A stretch of DNA of 64,000 bases, taken from Oikopleura dioica (lineage: Eukaryota; Chordata; Appendicularia; Copelata; Oikopleuridae). Positions 10,000 through 20,882 of this stretch are shown here, in pieces. Each line of letters starts with the position of its first letter. Within the stretch, counting starts at the first letter, position 1. The notes under the pieces were generated by a model. The model saw nothing but the letters and a program-made list of their open reading frames with translations. It did no database searches and was not told the DNA's origin. The stretch is taken from contig OU015569.1 of NCBI GenBank assembly GCA_907165135.1, positions 4,898,001-4,962,000 on the forward strand, given 5' to 3'. The position numbers and the translations under genes were made by a program.

Positions 10000-12882
10000 A
10001 TGGGCCAGTTTGACGTTAACATCAAATGGGGCAAGGAAAAGTTCAACGACATCACCGTAAATACTGATGAAGCGCCAGAAATCTTCAAGGCGCAGCTTTT
10101 CGCGCTCACCAATGTCCCACCAGGTCTATTATCTATGAATCTTCTGTTTTGCTAATTTTTATTTTTTTGAAGAACGGCAGAAGATCATGATCAAGGGAGG
10201 AGTGTTAAAGGACAGTTGGGACAACTTCCAGGGCAAATTGAAGAATGGCGCGATGATAATGCTGATGGGATCGGCCGACCCGCTTCCAGAAAAGCCCAAA
10301 GAACTGCCCCGATTCATGGAAGACATGGCAGATGCGGAGATGAATCAAGGAAAATGATAATCAATGATAAATCCATTCTCTTTTATTTAGTCTAGTTAAA
10401 GGAGCATGTAATATTCGCCAGATTTACAAAGTGTTGCGCTAAACGACAGATTTGAGATCATTAAGATTAAGATTGTTCCCATGTTGGTCCATACTGTTGT
10501 ATTTATGATGTTAAAGGCGAATTTTTTCGAGGTCAAGAGTGGTAGAAAAGAGAGAAGCATTTTTGTAGACAACTAATGTTCTACCTATTTATCCTGCCAG
10601 GCGCTCATTTATCTAAAAAACTACCAAATACTATAGATGAAATTCCATAAGAATTTTTTGGGCAAAAAAAATTCTTGTGAGTTATCAACATATTCTGAAA
10701 GCCCACATCAGAATTAGTAGATTCCCAAAATTCTAGCACTTGATGACGTCACGATGACGTCATTGGTGATGATTAAAGGTCCCGATCCCCAAAACCGTAG
10801 GTACGCTTTTTGAGGCTGTTTTTGTGAGAAAACTATTTTTTTCTTTCAAGGAGGTTGTTCAGCGTCGGAAACTTCGCGGGAATCCGGGTTCAAACCGGCC
10901 TTAACCAGCTGGTTACTTTGGCGGTTCAATCTTTAACCGGTCGGTTCGAAAAAATTCCTTCGGATTCCCGCGTAGTTTTTGACGCTGAACAACCTCCTTG
11001 AAAGAAAAAAATAGTTTTCCCACAAAAACAGCCTCAAAAAGCGTACCTACGGTTTTGGAAATCGGGACCTTTAATCATCACCTATGACGTCATCGTGACG
11101 TCATCAAGTGCTAGAATTTTGGGAATCTACTAATTCTGATGTAGGCTTTCAGAATATGTTGATAACTCACAAGAAATTTTTTTGCCCAAAAAATTCTTAT
11201 GGAATTTCATCTATACTTATTTCGCTTGTCAGAGATCCAATTTATATTTTTTTAAAAATAAACTATTTTCTAAAAATAAATAACTCCCTAACATGTTCTA
11301 TCTTTTAAGCTAGACTATGTTGAGCAAAACATTGTTGACTGTATTTCGTCGTGTTTTTGAGTCATATTTGCGAGAGCACTTGAAACCCAGGTGAAGCGGG
11401 TAGTTTTTTTTTAATAGAAATGATTGTATCGTAGAGAAGCAATAGTCAATTATCATTGAATAAGTGGCTAAGATTCCCGTCGGTATCGAGAACCTCGGCA
11501 ACACCTGCTACCTGAACTCGGTGATCCAATGTCTCCGCGTCATTCCGGAACTAAAAACTGCCCTTCAAGAGTACAGTCAATCCGACGCCTTTGTCAAGCA
11601 ACTGAAAGATCTGTGGAATTCGGTACCTTTAGTTTGCTTAGAATTTCCGTAAAAATATCAAAATAGCTTGACAATTCTCCGGAGGCAGCGAAGCCCATTG
11701 CCTTTTTGCTTGTGCTTCATGCAAACTTTCCTATTTTCGCCGAGCGAGGGCCTCAAGGAGGACTCAAGCAGCAAGACGCGAACGAAGCCTGGCTAAGCAT
11801 CTGCCGATATCTTCACCAATTGCCGGGAGCAGGAAACAAGGATCTCATGGAAGAGCTCTTCGGCGTCCAGTACAGGAGCGAAACAAAGTGCATAGAAGAA
11901 GGGGGCGAGACGGAGGCGAAAGTTGAGACAGACAAGCAGCTTTCTATTTCTGTGAGTGATGTCTTTTCGTTTCTTTTTGATCGATCAATTTAGTGCTTTA
12001 TCGACACTGACGTCAAATACTTGCTGACTGGTTTGAAAAAAAATCTTGTCGAGAAGATTGAAAAGAAGTCGGAAAAACTCGACCGCCAGGCACAATACGA
12101 AAAGGTATTTTCGTAATGTTTTCATGTGCTTATTAATCCGCTGATAGAACTCGACTATCGAAAGACTGCCACACTACCTTGCTGTTAACTTCATCCGATT
12201 CTATTACAAGACGGGCACTCAGAATTCCGCCAAAATTCTCAAAGGTAAGTCTCAAGTAATTCTCAAGAGTAATTTAGTTATGAGCACCGTATGAGCATGA
12301 TTTTTAGATGTTAAATTTCAAACAGAGTTTGATGCATGGGATCTCTGCGGGCCAAATCTTCAAGAAAAGCTCAAGCCAAACAGAGAGAAGCTCAAGTTGT
12401 TGACTGACAAAGAGCTCGATCTGTTGTCCCGAAAGAAGAAAAACGGGGTGCGCAAAATCGGTGAGTTTGCCGATCCCGTTTCAATATAAAATGTATATTC
12501 GAAGAACCACCAAAGTACACTCAGTTCGAAAAGACACACTTCGACGAAGACCATGGCTCCAACAACCACGGTTGGTACACTCTCAAGGCAGTTCTCACGC
12601 ACAAGGGTCGATCAATTGACGGCGGCCATTACATTGCCTGGACCAAACAAGAAGACGGCAGATGGATTAAATTCGACGACGACAAGGTAGCCTTCCTCTT
12701 TATTTTTATCCTCGCAATGTTCCTCATCTTAGGCAACTGTTGTAACAGAAGAAGAAGTATTGGCACTTTCTGGCGGTGGCGACTGGCACACTGCCTATAT
12801 CTGCATCTTCGAGACGAAGAAATTGCCCGTCTTCACCCCTGACCTTGAAAATGATCAAATGGAGAACATGGAGACCAGCTAA
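10000..12882 (+). CDS. USP14: Proteasome-associated deubiquitinase USP14
   Basis: Nine exons (10000-10123, 10173-10349, 11465-11622, 11667-11951, 11994-12104, 12148-12244, 12308-12460, 12505-12686, 12733-12882), 478 residues. The N-terminal ubiquitin-like domain (NIKWGKEKFNDITVNTDEAP) docks on the proteasome. The USP domain has the Cys box IENLGNTCYLNSVIQCL, QQDANEAW, the His box SIDGGHYIAWTKQEDG and WIKFDDDK. Intron 2 is 1115 bases, has no GT near its start (the best model is GA-AG, caag|gaaaat) and contains a 580-base palindrome. Exon 3 has no ATG of its own, so the halves must be joined. Acceptor-like gattctag precedes the ATG; downstream partner SAC1. Confidence 0.93.
10633..11214. mobile_element. 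Palindromic element in USP14 intron 2
   Basis: Near-perfect inverted repeat of about 250-base arms (10633-10885 and 10965-11214) around a short centre. Outer ends are TATAGATGAAATTCC and its complement. Each arm carries a pair of TGACGTCA-like octamers near the outer third (left about 10743-10760). No coding frame inside. It accounts for half of the 1115-base intron. Confidence 0.75.
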
Positions 12883-13084
12883 AGATACATTCTACAAAAG
12901 AAAAAAAATAAGTTTTTAAGTTCACACCTTACCGCTACTGATACATGTAACTTACTTCAAGCATTCTCTGACTGACTTGTAGCAATCAACAAAAACAGAA
13001 CAGTACTTGTTTTCCTATTAAAGCAATAAAAAGATAATTAGAGGACTTGTGTTGTGTGAAATTTAGGCTCTAGCTTTAGACAGA

Positions 13085-16000
13085 ATGGTCCACAGAGACA
13101 TTTCGATTCATATCGGACTGGATGAGGTTTATGTCGAAGGGAATGGGGAAGTTCTCTTGATAAATCGTCAGACAGGGGCCATCGACGATCACAAATCGCA
13201 AGCTATTCCCACCCAGGACCGAGTTGTTCAATGTCTTGGGCTCTTTGGAATAATCAAGCTCCCAGGCTCGGTTATAATTATAAATTTTTACTCTTTTGGA
13301 GAGAGCTAGTCTAAGTCGTTCTTTTTACAACCAATTCAAAGCGGGCAATCATCTTGTCGTCATCAAAAGAGCCAAGAAGGTCGGAGACCTGTCACAAAAG
13401 AGCATCTTCCAGGTAGAAGAAACCGAAATCATCCCGATCACGCCTTCGAAAGCACGCAATCAAGGCATCGAGCAGGACAATGCCACATTTGTCGCCATGC
13501 TAAACCAAGTGCTCGCCACGCCGTCCTTTTACTTTTCCTACAATCTCGACCTCACACATACGCAGCAGAGGCTTGCCCACACGACAACCGATTTCAGAAG
13601 TCAACCGTTGATTCAACGCGCCGACCACCGATTCATTTGGAACGGGCACATGCTCCAGCCCAGGGTCTAGCAAAATTGGATGCGCGTTGGGTGACGCTGC
13701 GCCGTGGCGCCTCTCTCTCATCCCCGCCCCGGGTGCGCGCTTGAAAGTCCGCCAAAAATCGGAGGATTATCGTCATCCTAGAGTCATCCGAGCGCGGATG
13801 ACGATTTGGCGCGCTTGTGCTTTACGCTGTGCGCGGGGTGTCCGAAAAGCATTAGGGCCCGCTCAAATCTAAATGGGTGCGAACAGTGACCCAGTAATGG
13901 AAATCAGATGCAAATAACAGCGGGAGTAGAAAGGTTTCAGAAACAAGAAGATTCATGTTATAACAAAGAAAATTAGAAGCACGTGTCAGTGAAAAATCAC
14001 CATATTTGTGGATTCAAACTTTGCTTTCCATATGCTACCATGAAGTTTAACTCTTAGTGGAGAAGGCCCCTGGCCCCCTTTCCCGTACCCCGCGCAAATT
14101 ACTTTCGGGGAAGTCAAGAAAATTTCTTTAACGCATGCACGGCGGCTTAGAGCGATCTCGAGATTCTGAAGAACAGAATCTGGAAAGCCTGACCCAATCA
14201 GAGAGCCGACAAGGTTTTTTGCGATGACTGTAGCTGCTCTTGCCGCGAAATTGCGCGCGCTCCACATTGAGCGACTCTCAGGGCCAGGGTCGCTCAGATT
14301 CTCCTATCTCCACTTAGAGCTCAAATCCATGGTATAGCATTTTTGTTCAGATAAATTTCTGTATTATGAGAATTAGCTCAAAGGTCATTATTTATGAGTA
14401 TAATATAGTCTAAACAGAGTTTATCATAATACAAATTATAAACTTTAATTTACCTAGCTGAATAAAATATGGCTAAAGTAGCTAGAGCTGGCGCGAATAT
14501 ACAAAATAGTAATAATAAATCAGACCTAGGAGCGCAAATGGGAGCGGGAAAGCAGGCGCGCCGATCAGCGTTTGATCGTCATCTACCCCCGGATGATATT
14601 TGCGCGGTCACCCACCGCGGGGAGGACTGAGAGGCGCTAAGGCGCATAGTCATCCTACGCGCATCCAATTTTGCGAGCCCCTGCTCCAGCCCTTTATAGA
14701 ACGTAGATTTTATCAGGAAAGGTTGTCCAAAAAGCATCACGTAACTTTTTAACGATCGTCTGGACAACCATCGTTAGTTCTGCCTTCCAATAATTCACGG
14801 TTTCGTCGCTATCAAACCGATCTTTTTGAACGGATGCTCTTTCGACTGGGTTATCATCTCGAGAAGAAGCATTTACCGAGTCGGGACACGCTACTTTGTC
14901 AGAGGTAGGCAAGCTAGTCAAGTGAAAGTTCGAAATTTACAATTGTGTATTCAGGAGCGGATTTGGATGGAAACGTGGCGAATTACGTTGAGACAGAGCA
15001 ACTTGTGCAGTTCAACAAGAGCGTCGCGTCATTTGTTCTCACGCGTGGCTCAATCCCTTTCCAGTGGACACAACGGCCCAACATCAAGTACAAGCCTAAG
15101 CCAAAACTCAACAATCAAAACGACCAGTTGCTCATCTACAAGCGTCACATCGACGAGCAAGTAGTCCTCTACGGGCGCCAAGTGCTTGTCAATCTGATCG
15201 ATCAAAAAGGGGGCGAAAAGGTACTTTCGTTTATCCCCCAGTTACCTCATTTTATCATCCAATTATTCAGCTGCTAGAATCGCAGTTCTCTGACATTTAT
15301 CACAGAGCAGATAATAAGAAAGTGCGTTACGTGCATTTTGACTTCCACAAGGAGTGTTCAAAAATGCGCTGGCATCGGCTTTCTATTCTCATGGACAAAT
15401 TAAAACAAGATATCGAAGATCATGGATACTACTTCTCGACGAACGAGTCCACTCTTCAAAGACAGGTAAAATAAACTCAGAAATTGGAGCATTCTTTAAT
15501 CAGAGATATTGTTATCTTTGATATTAACGGAATAACGACTGTATGTTTATCATATTAAAGACTGGAGTGTTCCGAGTCAACTGCATCGATTGCTTGGACC
15601 GCACAAATGTAGTACAGTCCATGCTGGCAAAAGTCATTCTTGAAGAACAGCTCTTGAAACTGGGTGTTTTCAAACAAGGAAACCTTCTTTCGTCCTTCCC
15701 GGAATTCGAGTCCACTTATCGAAACGGTAAGCTTCATTGTCAATTAATAAGTGATGCGTTTACCGTGATTTCAACTGATGATGCGTTTTTCGTCAAATAA
15801 TGACAAATTATGAATAAATAAAGCTCCTTATTGTTCGTCACTACGAGCAACGGTGGGAACGCGGCTAGTGCTATTCTAAAGAGGATACATTTTACAAGCC
15901 ACTTTTGCTCTTGAGAGAGATGTGGGCTAAAGAGCTTCGTTTTTTCTTTCAACATCAAGAGTTTGCAAGTTTGCTTCAGTGTGGGCCGACAATGCAGACG

Positions 16001-16711
16001 CCTGTAGCACGCAGTACTCCGGAACCGGAGCGCTCAAGACAGACTACACAAGGTAATTTAAGATATCTTCTCGAATAATATCGCAAGCGAACTCCATCTC
16101 AAGGCAATTCCAATAAACGTACAAAAGAGTTTCGTTTATCAGCCAGATACTTGTCGATAACGGACACATTTCCACTCTCTTTGTGCGAGTTTTTATCGCC
16201 GAGTCGATATCGAATTGAGCTGATGGTTTTCCTTTAGAACCGGGGTGAGGACAAAACTAGGTTTGCTTCAAGACGGCAAAAACTCGGCTATCCGCTATTA
16301 TAAAAATAACTTCTGCGACGGTTTCCGACAGGTTCTCCTTCTTTTCTATTTTCATGGCGACAAATGCTTGTCTAGGATAGTTTGGACTTCTTTCTGGGCA
16401 ATTTCGTGTGGGATGACAACAAAGTATCGCCTTTCAGAGACAGTGCTCAACTCAAAGTGCGCATTATTCCCATTCTAGCGCTGGTCTCACTCTCCATGGC
16501 TATCATCGGTCTTTTGCTGCCTCCAAGTAAGTTCCTTGTTCTTTTCGCAAAGATTAACATTGATTGTTAAGGCGAGTCTCTACTAGAGCAAATGCTCTTC
16601 ATTTGCTTCTGGATTCTAACTGGGGTGGGCTCGTGCTTCTATGTGCTCCGTCACGGGCCTTATTACGTTAACCAGCCCCTGCTGGTGCACAAGCTTCAAA
16701 AGGATATATGA
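13085..16711 (+). CDS. SACM1L: SAC1 phosphoinositide phosphatase
   Basis: Eleven exons (13085-13265, 13342-13664, 14690-14740, 14778-14904, 14955-15220, 15271-15465, 15561-15726, 15980-16052, 16238-16331, 16376-16526, 16572-16711), 588 residues against 587 in human. SAC1 removes phosphate from PI4P at the ER and Golgi. Seen: YDL-type [45 protein letters not shown], the CX5RT catalytic loop in [36 protein letters not shown], then two membrane segments and a lysine-rich cytosolic tail. Intron 1 is best read as GC-AG (13266-13341). Intron 2 is a 1 kb TIR element. Acceptor-like ctttag precedes the ATG, 200 bases after USP14. Confidence 0.95.
13651..13661 (+). repeat. Left target-site duplication of the SAC1 element
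   Basis: TGCTCCAGCCC, repeated exactly at 14682-14692. It flanks the 1020-base element and lies in SAC1 coding sequence (codons for HMLQP). Confidence 0.85.
13662..14681. mobile_element. 1020-base TIR element inside SAC1 coding region (MITE, probable intron)
   Basis: Terminal inverted repeats begin AGGGTCTAGCAAAATTGG on the left and GGGGCTCGCAAAATTGG (complement) on the right. Similarity extends about 80 bases inward with scattered changes. An 11-base duplication TGCTCCAGCCC flanks it. It carries stop codons in the SAC1 frame and no transposase frame. A GT in the left terminus (13665) and the AG in the right duplication (14688-14689) restore the frame exactly, adding two residues. The 9-11 base duplication would suit a Mutator-like origin; that is inference. 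Confidence 0.85.
14682..14692 (+). repeat. Right target-site duplication of the SAC1 element
   Basis: TGCTCCAGCCC, identical to 13651-13661. Its CTCCAG supplies the putative 3' splice site. Confidence 0.85.
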
Positions 16712-17562
16712 CTAGAGGAAGTCTACTGTATATGATGTTTTCTAGTATATACAAAAACGTTCCCATTTCTTTCCTAAACTTTCGCTTTTCCTTTCGTCCG
16801 TTCGCGACATTAAGAAAAATATGCTTTTCCTTCGCGCTTAGAATTTTGCACGCGTCTCAAATTCAAAATGATTTTTCAACTATTCTTACTCATTCAATGT
16901 CCGCTTTTCTTCGGCTATTAAACTATAAATTGATCGAAACTTATCTAAAATGTAGTTTGTATGTACTATGGAGTCATCATATCATGTAGACAGTTATTCA
17001 ATATTTATAATTCTATAAGCTATAAATTGAAATAGCTTATAAAGTGTAAAATAAACCAAAGAATATTTAACTAATTTATTTTTGAAGCGCCAAAGAAGTG
17101 AATCTACTGATTATTATTAAACAAAAAAGTAGAGCTCATCTTATCTTCAAAGTGCTGAGCTAGCCCCCTGCGATAATTATCTTGTTTGTCGTTCGGAGTT
17201 GTTTCAGTCTCTCCAAACTCGATTCTTGCGAATTTAAAATTTATTCTATGTGCAAAAATTTTATCAGCTAATCCTTCTTCTCGTTTGACTACCTCTAGAA
17301 TAGTTCAATCATTTTATTTCATGGGGAGAAGAAACTCTACTGTTTCTGATAACATTTTTATTGCCAGATTTGCTTTGATCGAAGTTTGTACAGACGGAAA
17401 ACAACCTGTTTTGTTGATACTCATTCCTCTGATTTCACTGAAAAACATAAAAAAAGTGCAATTTCACGCTGATGACACTTGTAAACACTCGATATGCTTC
17501 TTCATAACAAAAGTAGAAACCTAGCAAAATCGTCGAACATCCCTTTTCAGAGCATTCTCAAA
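16712..17562. other. Intergenic
   Basis: AT-rich. The open frames (16708-16989, 17186-17524) have poor composition and no splice support. cccttttcag at 17541-17550 is a likely trans-splice acceptor for HSBP1. Confidence 0.5.
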
Positions 17563-17818
17563 ATGTCCGAGATCTCGCAAAAAGGAGTCCCAACTAATGA
17601 CCCAAAGAATATCCACGATATGACTGCATTCGTCCAGCAAACGCTCACCGACATGCAGAACAAATTCACCAATATGTCTGACCAGGTGAGATCGCAAGTA
17701 GTCTTCCTTGATCTCAATTACTTTCTAGATGATGGGGCGCATGGATGCCATGTCCTCGAAACTCGACGATTTGGAGAAATCGATGCTGGCGATGATGGAC
17801 CAGGCTGAAGAGGACTAG
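17563..17818 (+). CDS. HSBP1: Heat shock factor-binding protein 1
   Basis: Two exons (17563-17685, 17729-17818; 43-base intron), 70 residues. The heptad-patterned core MTAFVQQTLTDMQNKFTNMS then DQMMGRMDAMSSKLDDLEK matches HSBP1, a small all-helical coiled coil that binds HSF1 trimers and damps the heat-shock response; it is also linked to WASH complex assembly. Slightly shorter than the human protein (76 residues), missing the polar tail. It ends in acidic AEED. Confidence 0.92.
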
Positions 17819-18329
17819 CTCTAGTCATTCCGAAGAAAACGTCGTTTTTCAAACCCTTCCTCTTTCTCGTCCGAATACTCAAATATCAAAAAAAAAATCC
17901 TTCTAGTTTTCCATTTTCTTTTTATTTTTGTAGAAAGCAAATTTATGCCTCTCGTTTGTTCCTATTTTTTACTCGAATTCTCTCTTTCTCATTGTGAGAA
18001 GAAAAAATCATAGGCAAGAAGAAACGCCTGATCGATTTCTTGCTTACTAAAACTTACACTGAATAAAATTTTTCCAGACTCATCTTTTGATTTCATCTCT
18101 TTCTCATTCCTCGAGCAATTTGCAAGCAGATTTCAACCGTTAAATGCAGTACTCTCTTTCGAGAAAATAAACTTCTTGTCCGGATTTTCTACTTGCAAAT
18201 TCTGAAGCTTTCATCAGGCATATCTTTTTTAACTTTACGTCTTCGCGTTTCATTTCCACTTTACGATTCCTTGTTAATTCCACTGTTTTTTTCTGAAGAA
18301 CCTTCTTTACAAAAATTAATTCAGGAAAA
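17819..18329. other. Intergenic
   Basis: Pyrimidine-rich. AATAAA-type signals near 18062 and 18167. aattcag just before 18330 is a likely acceptor for the next gene. Confidence 0.5.
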
Positions 18330-19199
18330 ATGCCAAGAGAGCAAAAGTTCTGGGACGAATCAGAGAGTTCAGACTCAGACTTTCAAATCGCCAGCTCGGA
18401 AACTGAATCGGCCACGAGCAGTGCTTCAGAGGCTTCCGAGAGCGACACTGCCGAAAGCACAGACTACGATGACTCCGAAGCTTCAGAGTCAAACGAAGCT
18501 TCTGGCAGTGAAGAAGCAGAAGAAGATTCTGAGCCCGCGCGATCGTGCACAAATCCCAGCTGCGTCGCCGAGATTGAAAAACTGCAGGAGGAAGTTGACG
18601 GATATTTTGGTCATTTCCGAAAGTATGCGTACCTCATGCAATTGAAAGAGTATATCAAGTAAGTATTTTTATAAAAAAGTTGAATTTTATCAAATTTTTA
18701 GGGAACTCACTGAGCAGAACAAAAGGCTTCATACCCTGTGCACGAGTGATCTGATGGCGCAAAAGCGGGAGGAAGCGCTCGATGAGCTCCAGTCGATGTT
18801 AGAGAACTCTGAGAAACGACGAGCCGAGGAAAGAAAGGCGGCCATGAAAGAAATCAGCAGCCTTGAGAAGAAAATAAAGGCGAGGGTCCACATTTTTTCG
18901 TAAATCAGTCTGAAATTTATTGCTTGCAAATCCATTTTTGACCCTCAAAAAAGGAAAAGCGTGCACAGGTTGAGAGCTTGCCACCAAAACCAGCTCCCGG
19001 GAATGCCTCGCCTATCGTCATCTCTAGCGACGAAGATACTCCTACGGAGCAGGAATCGGAGGAGGATTATGATACAGATGAAGACTATCATAATGATCCT
19101 TATTCTAACTACCAGCGCACTTTGTCGGAGAAAGGTAAATTCTCGATTAAGTTTTTTTCTTAATTTTCAATTTAAATCTTAGTAAAACAAGAAAACTGA
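18330..19199 (+). CDS. Acidic coiled-coil protein with SUMO-interacting motif
   Basis: Four exons (18330-18658, 18702-18885, 18954-19134, 19183-19199), 236 residues. It starts MPREQKFWDESESSDSDF; residues 9-75 are almost all Ser, Glu, Asp, Ala and Thr. A CTNPSC pair (about residues 78-83) is followed by 80 residues of charged helix (IEKLQEEVDGYF, NSEKRRAEERKAAMKEISSL). Near residue 185, SPIVISSDED is a textbook SUMO-interacting motif: hydrophobic I-V-I-S next to acidic residues. It ends TLSEKVKQEN. I know no named homologue; a nuclear, SUMO-linked scaffold is inference. Confidence 0.65.
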
Positions 19200-19487
19200 C
19201 TTCATCGTACCTGCCAGGGCCGCCTAAATGCTGCCACGAAGAAAAATTCAACGCTTTGTAAATTACATGTATTTCTTTGCTCACTCAGAAAGCCAGTGCA
19301 CAAAATATTAACTCTGCGTCGCCGATTGTATCATATTGTCTGAGGGTTAGGTTTAGGTTTTAGGGAACACAATATGACACAAAATCTGGCTCTTTGGCGT
19401 CGCTGTGGTTAACCCCTTCAAGTCTTTTTTCACTTCATTTATCTCTTCAACTGCGAAAATCGTTCTCGCCTATTTAAACAAAAAGGA

Positions 19488-20742
19488 ATGGACTGGATTG
19501 ATTTCAGAATGAAGAGGGAGCTGTTAGTCTGGCTTGATTTTTCGCAGGACACTGTTGACACACTGATGCGATGTGGAAACGCTGCCGAGACCAGAAGCGT
19601 TCTCTCCGATCGGCTTCACATCGAACGCGGCACAGACAAAGCAGAGATTCTCTTGGGTAAAAGGAGCCATTTATCTTTTGAAATAAGAGGGTTTAGATGC
19701 GTTCCAGGGGTGTTTGGCATACTCAAAAGAAAAAAAGTTCACTTCTGACAAAATCTCTGTAATGCTGGGTATTTTGAACCGCGTCCACAACTTCGCCTGC
19801 CAGACTTCATTCGAAAATAGCAAAGAAACGTACGTCCTGTAATTGAAGAACTATTTCGAGAATATTCTAGCGTTCAAGTTCTAAGAGACTTCATCCTCTC
19901 CCACGCATATCTCCGCCCTCCCTTCGCTATCGAGGTCTTCACAAATAAGGAATCGCAGCAAGTGCTCCAGTACTTTATGGACACTTACATTCGCCACTTC
20001 AAGCTCTACAAATACGTCTTCACCTCACGAATTGTGATGGACGTCGCGCTCGAGTTCCCCAACGAGCCAGAGGAAGTTCCCACTCCAGAGCCAGAGTCTG
20101 AGAAAGAGCCAATTGATGAGGCGCTAGCAGAAGCGCAAATGCCAGATGATGAGCTTGAAGAAATCATTAGGTAAGCGAGTAAAACTTTGTTTGATCAAGT
20201 CATAAAGTTTTTCAACGGGCAAGGAGAGCATATTTGAGAGTTCGCATATTTGAAAGTTCGGGTAAAATTGAAGATTTTATTGTTTCTATCGCATAGAAGG
20301 AGAGCAGTATAAAACAGTCGGGGGAGATTTCTCATCATGATATTTTCTAAAATGAAAAACGGGAGAATTTTCGAAAACTCTCTATTCTCGACAACGAATT
20401 CTTAAAATCAAGCTTGTGGAACTCCGAGAATTATTATGGATTGGATTGGAAATTTTCTATATCTTTATGATAAAAACTATCTGTTGTTGTAATAAAAATT
20501 GATTTTGTAGAAAACAGTCTATTCGTGATTTATTGTAGGGTGCTCAATTATGATTCAGAACCGCTGTGACAGGCAACTTCCAGGAAATGATGCGACGCTT
20601 CGAGAGCCAAATCGAGGAAACCGTTCGCCAAACGAGAGAAAATATCGATGGCCTTCAAAACAAAGATCAGGATGGCGAACTACAGAACTCCTCCACAACG
20701 CTTCAGAATAGCGGAATGTCTCTTAATCAATCGGAGAAGTAA
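19488..20742 (+). CDS. CFAP119: CFAP119/CCDC189-like ciliary protein
   Basis: Four exons (19488-19656, 19697-19829, 19871-20170, 20559-20742), 261 residues. The core RDFILSHAYLRPPFAIEVF, then VLQYFMDTYIRHFKLYKYVF, matches my memory of the CCDC189/FAP119 family, whose members bind the ciliary central-pair apparatus (radial-spoke interface). The region after it is acidic and proline-rich (PEEVPTPEPESEKEP), and the last exon gives a Gln-rich helix (MMRRFESQIEETVRQTREN). Intron 3 is long (388 bases). TBC1D20 begins 140 bases downstream on the same strand, so an operon is likely. The family name is moderately sure. Confidence 0.7.
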
Positions 20743-20882
20743 CTTCTTCCCAACTTCTGTACAAAAACTCTGTCTGGGACCTCTCTACATTTTTACTTAA
20801 TAAAATATATTTTTATACAAATGCATTGACCAAAGCTCGTAAAGGAATCGGATTTAGGCAAAAGAATTCGGAGTCGCCCGGG

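Noticed and set aside
10880-10920. GGGTTCAAACC resembling a tRNA T arm
   Set aside because: No acceptor, D or anticodon arm; it is the centre of the USP14-intron palindrome.
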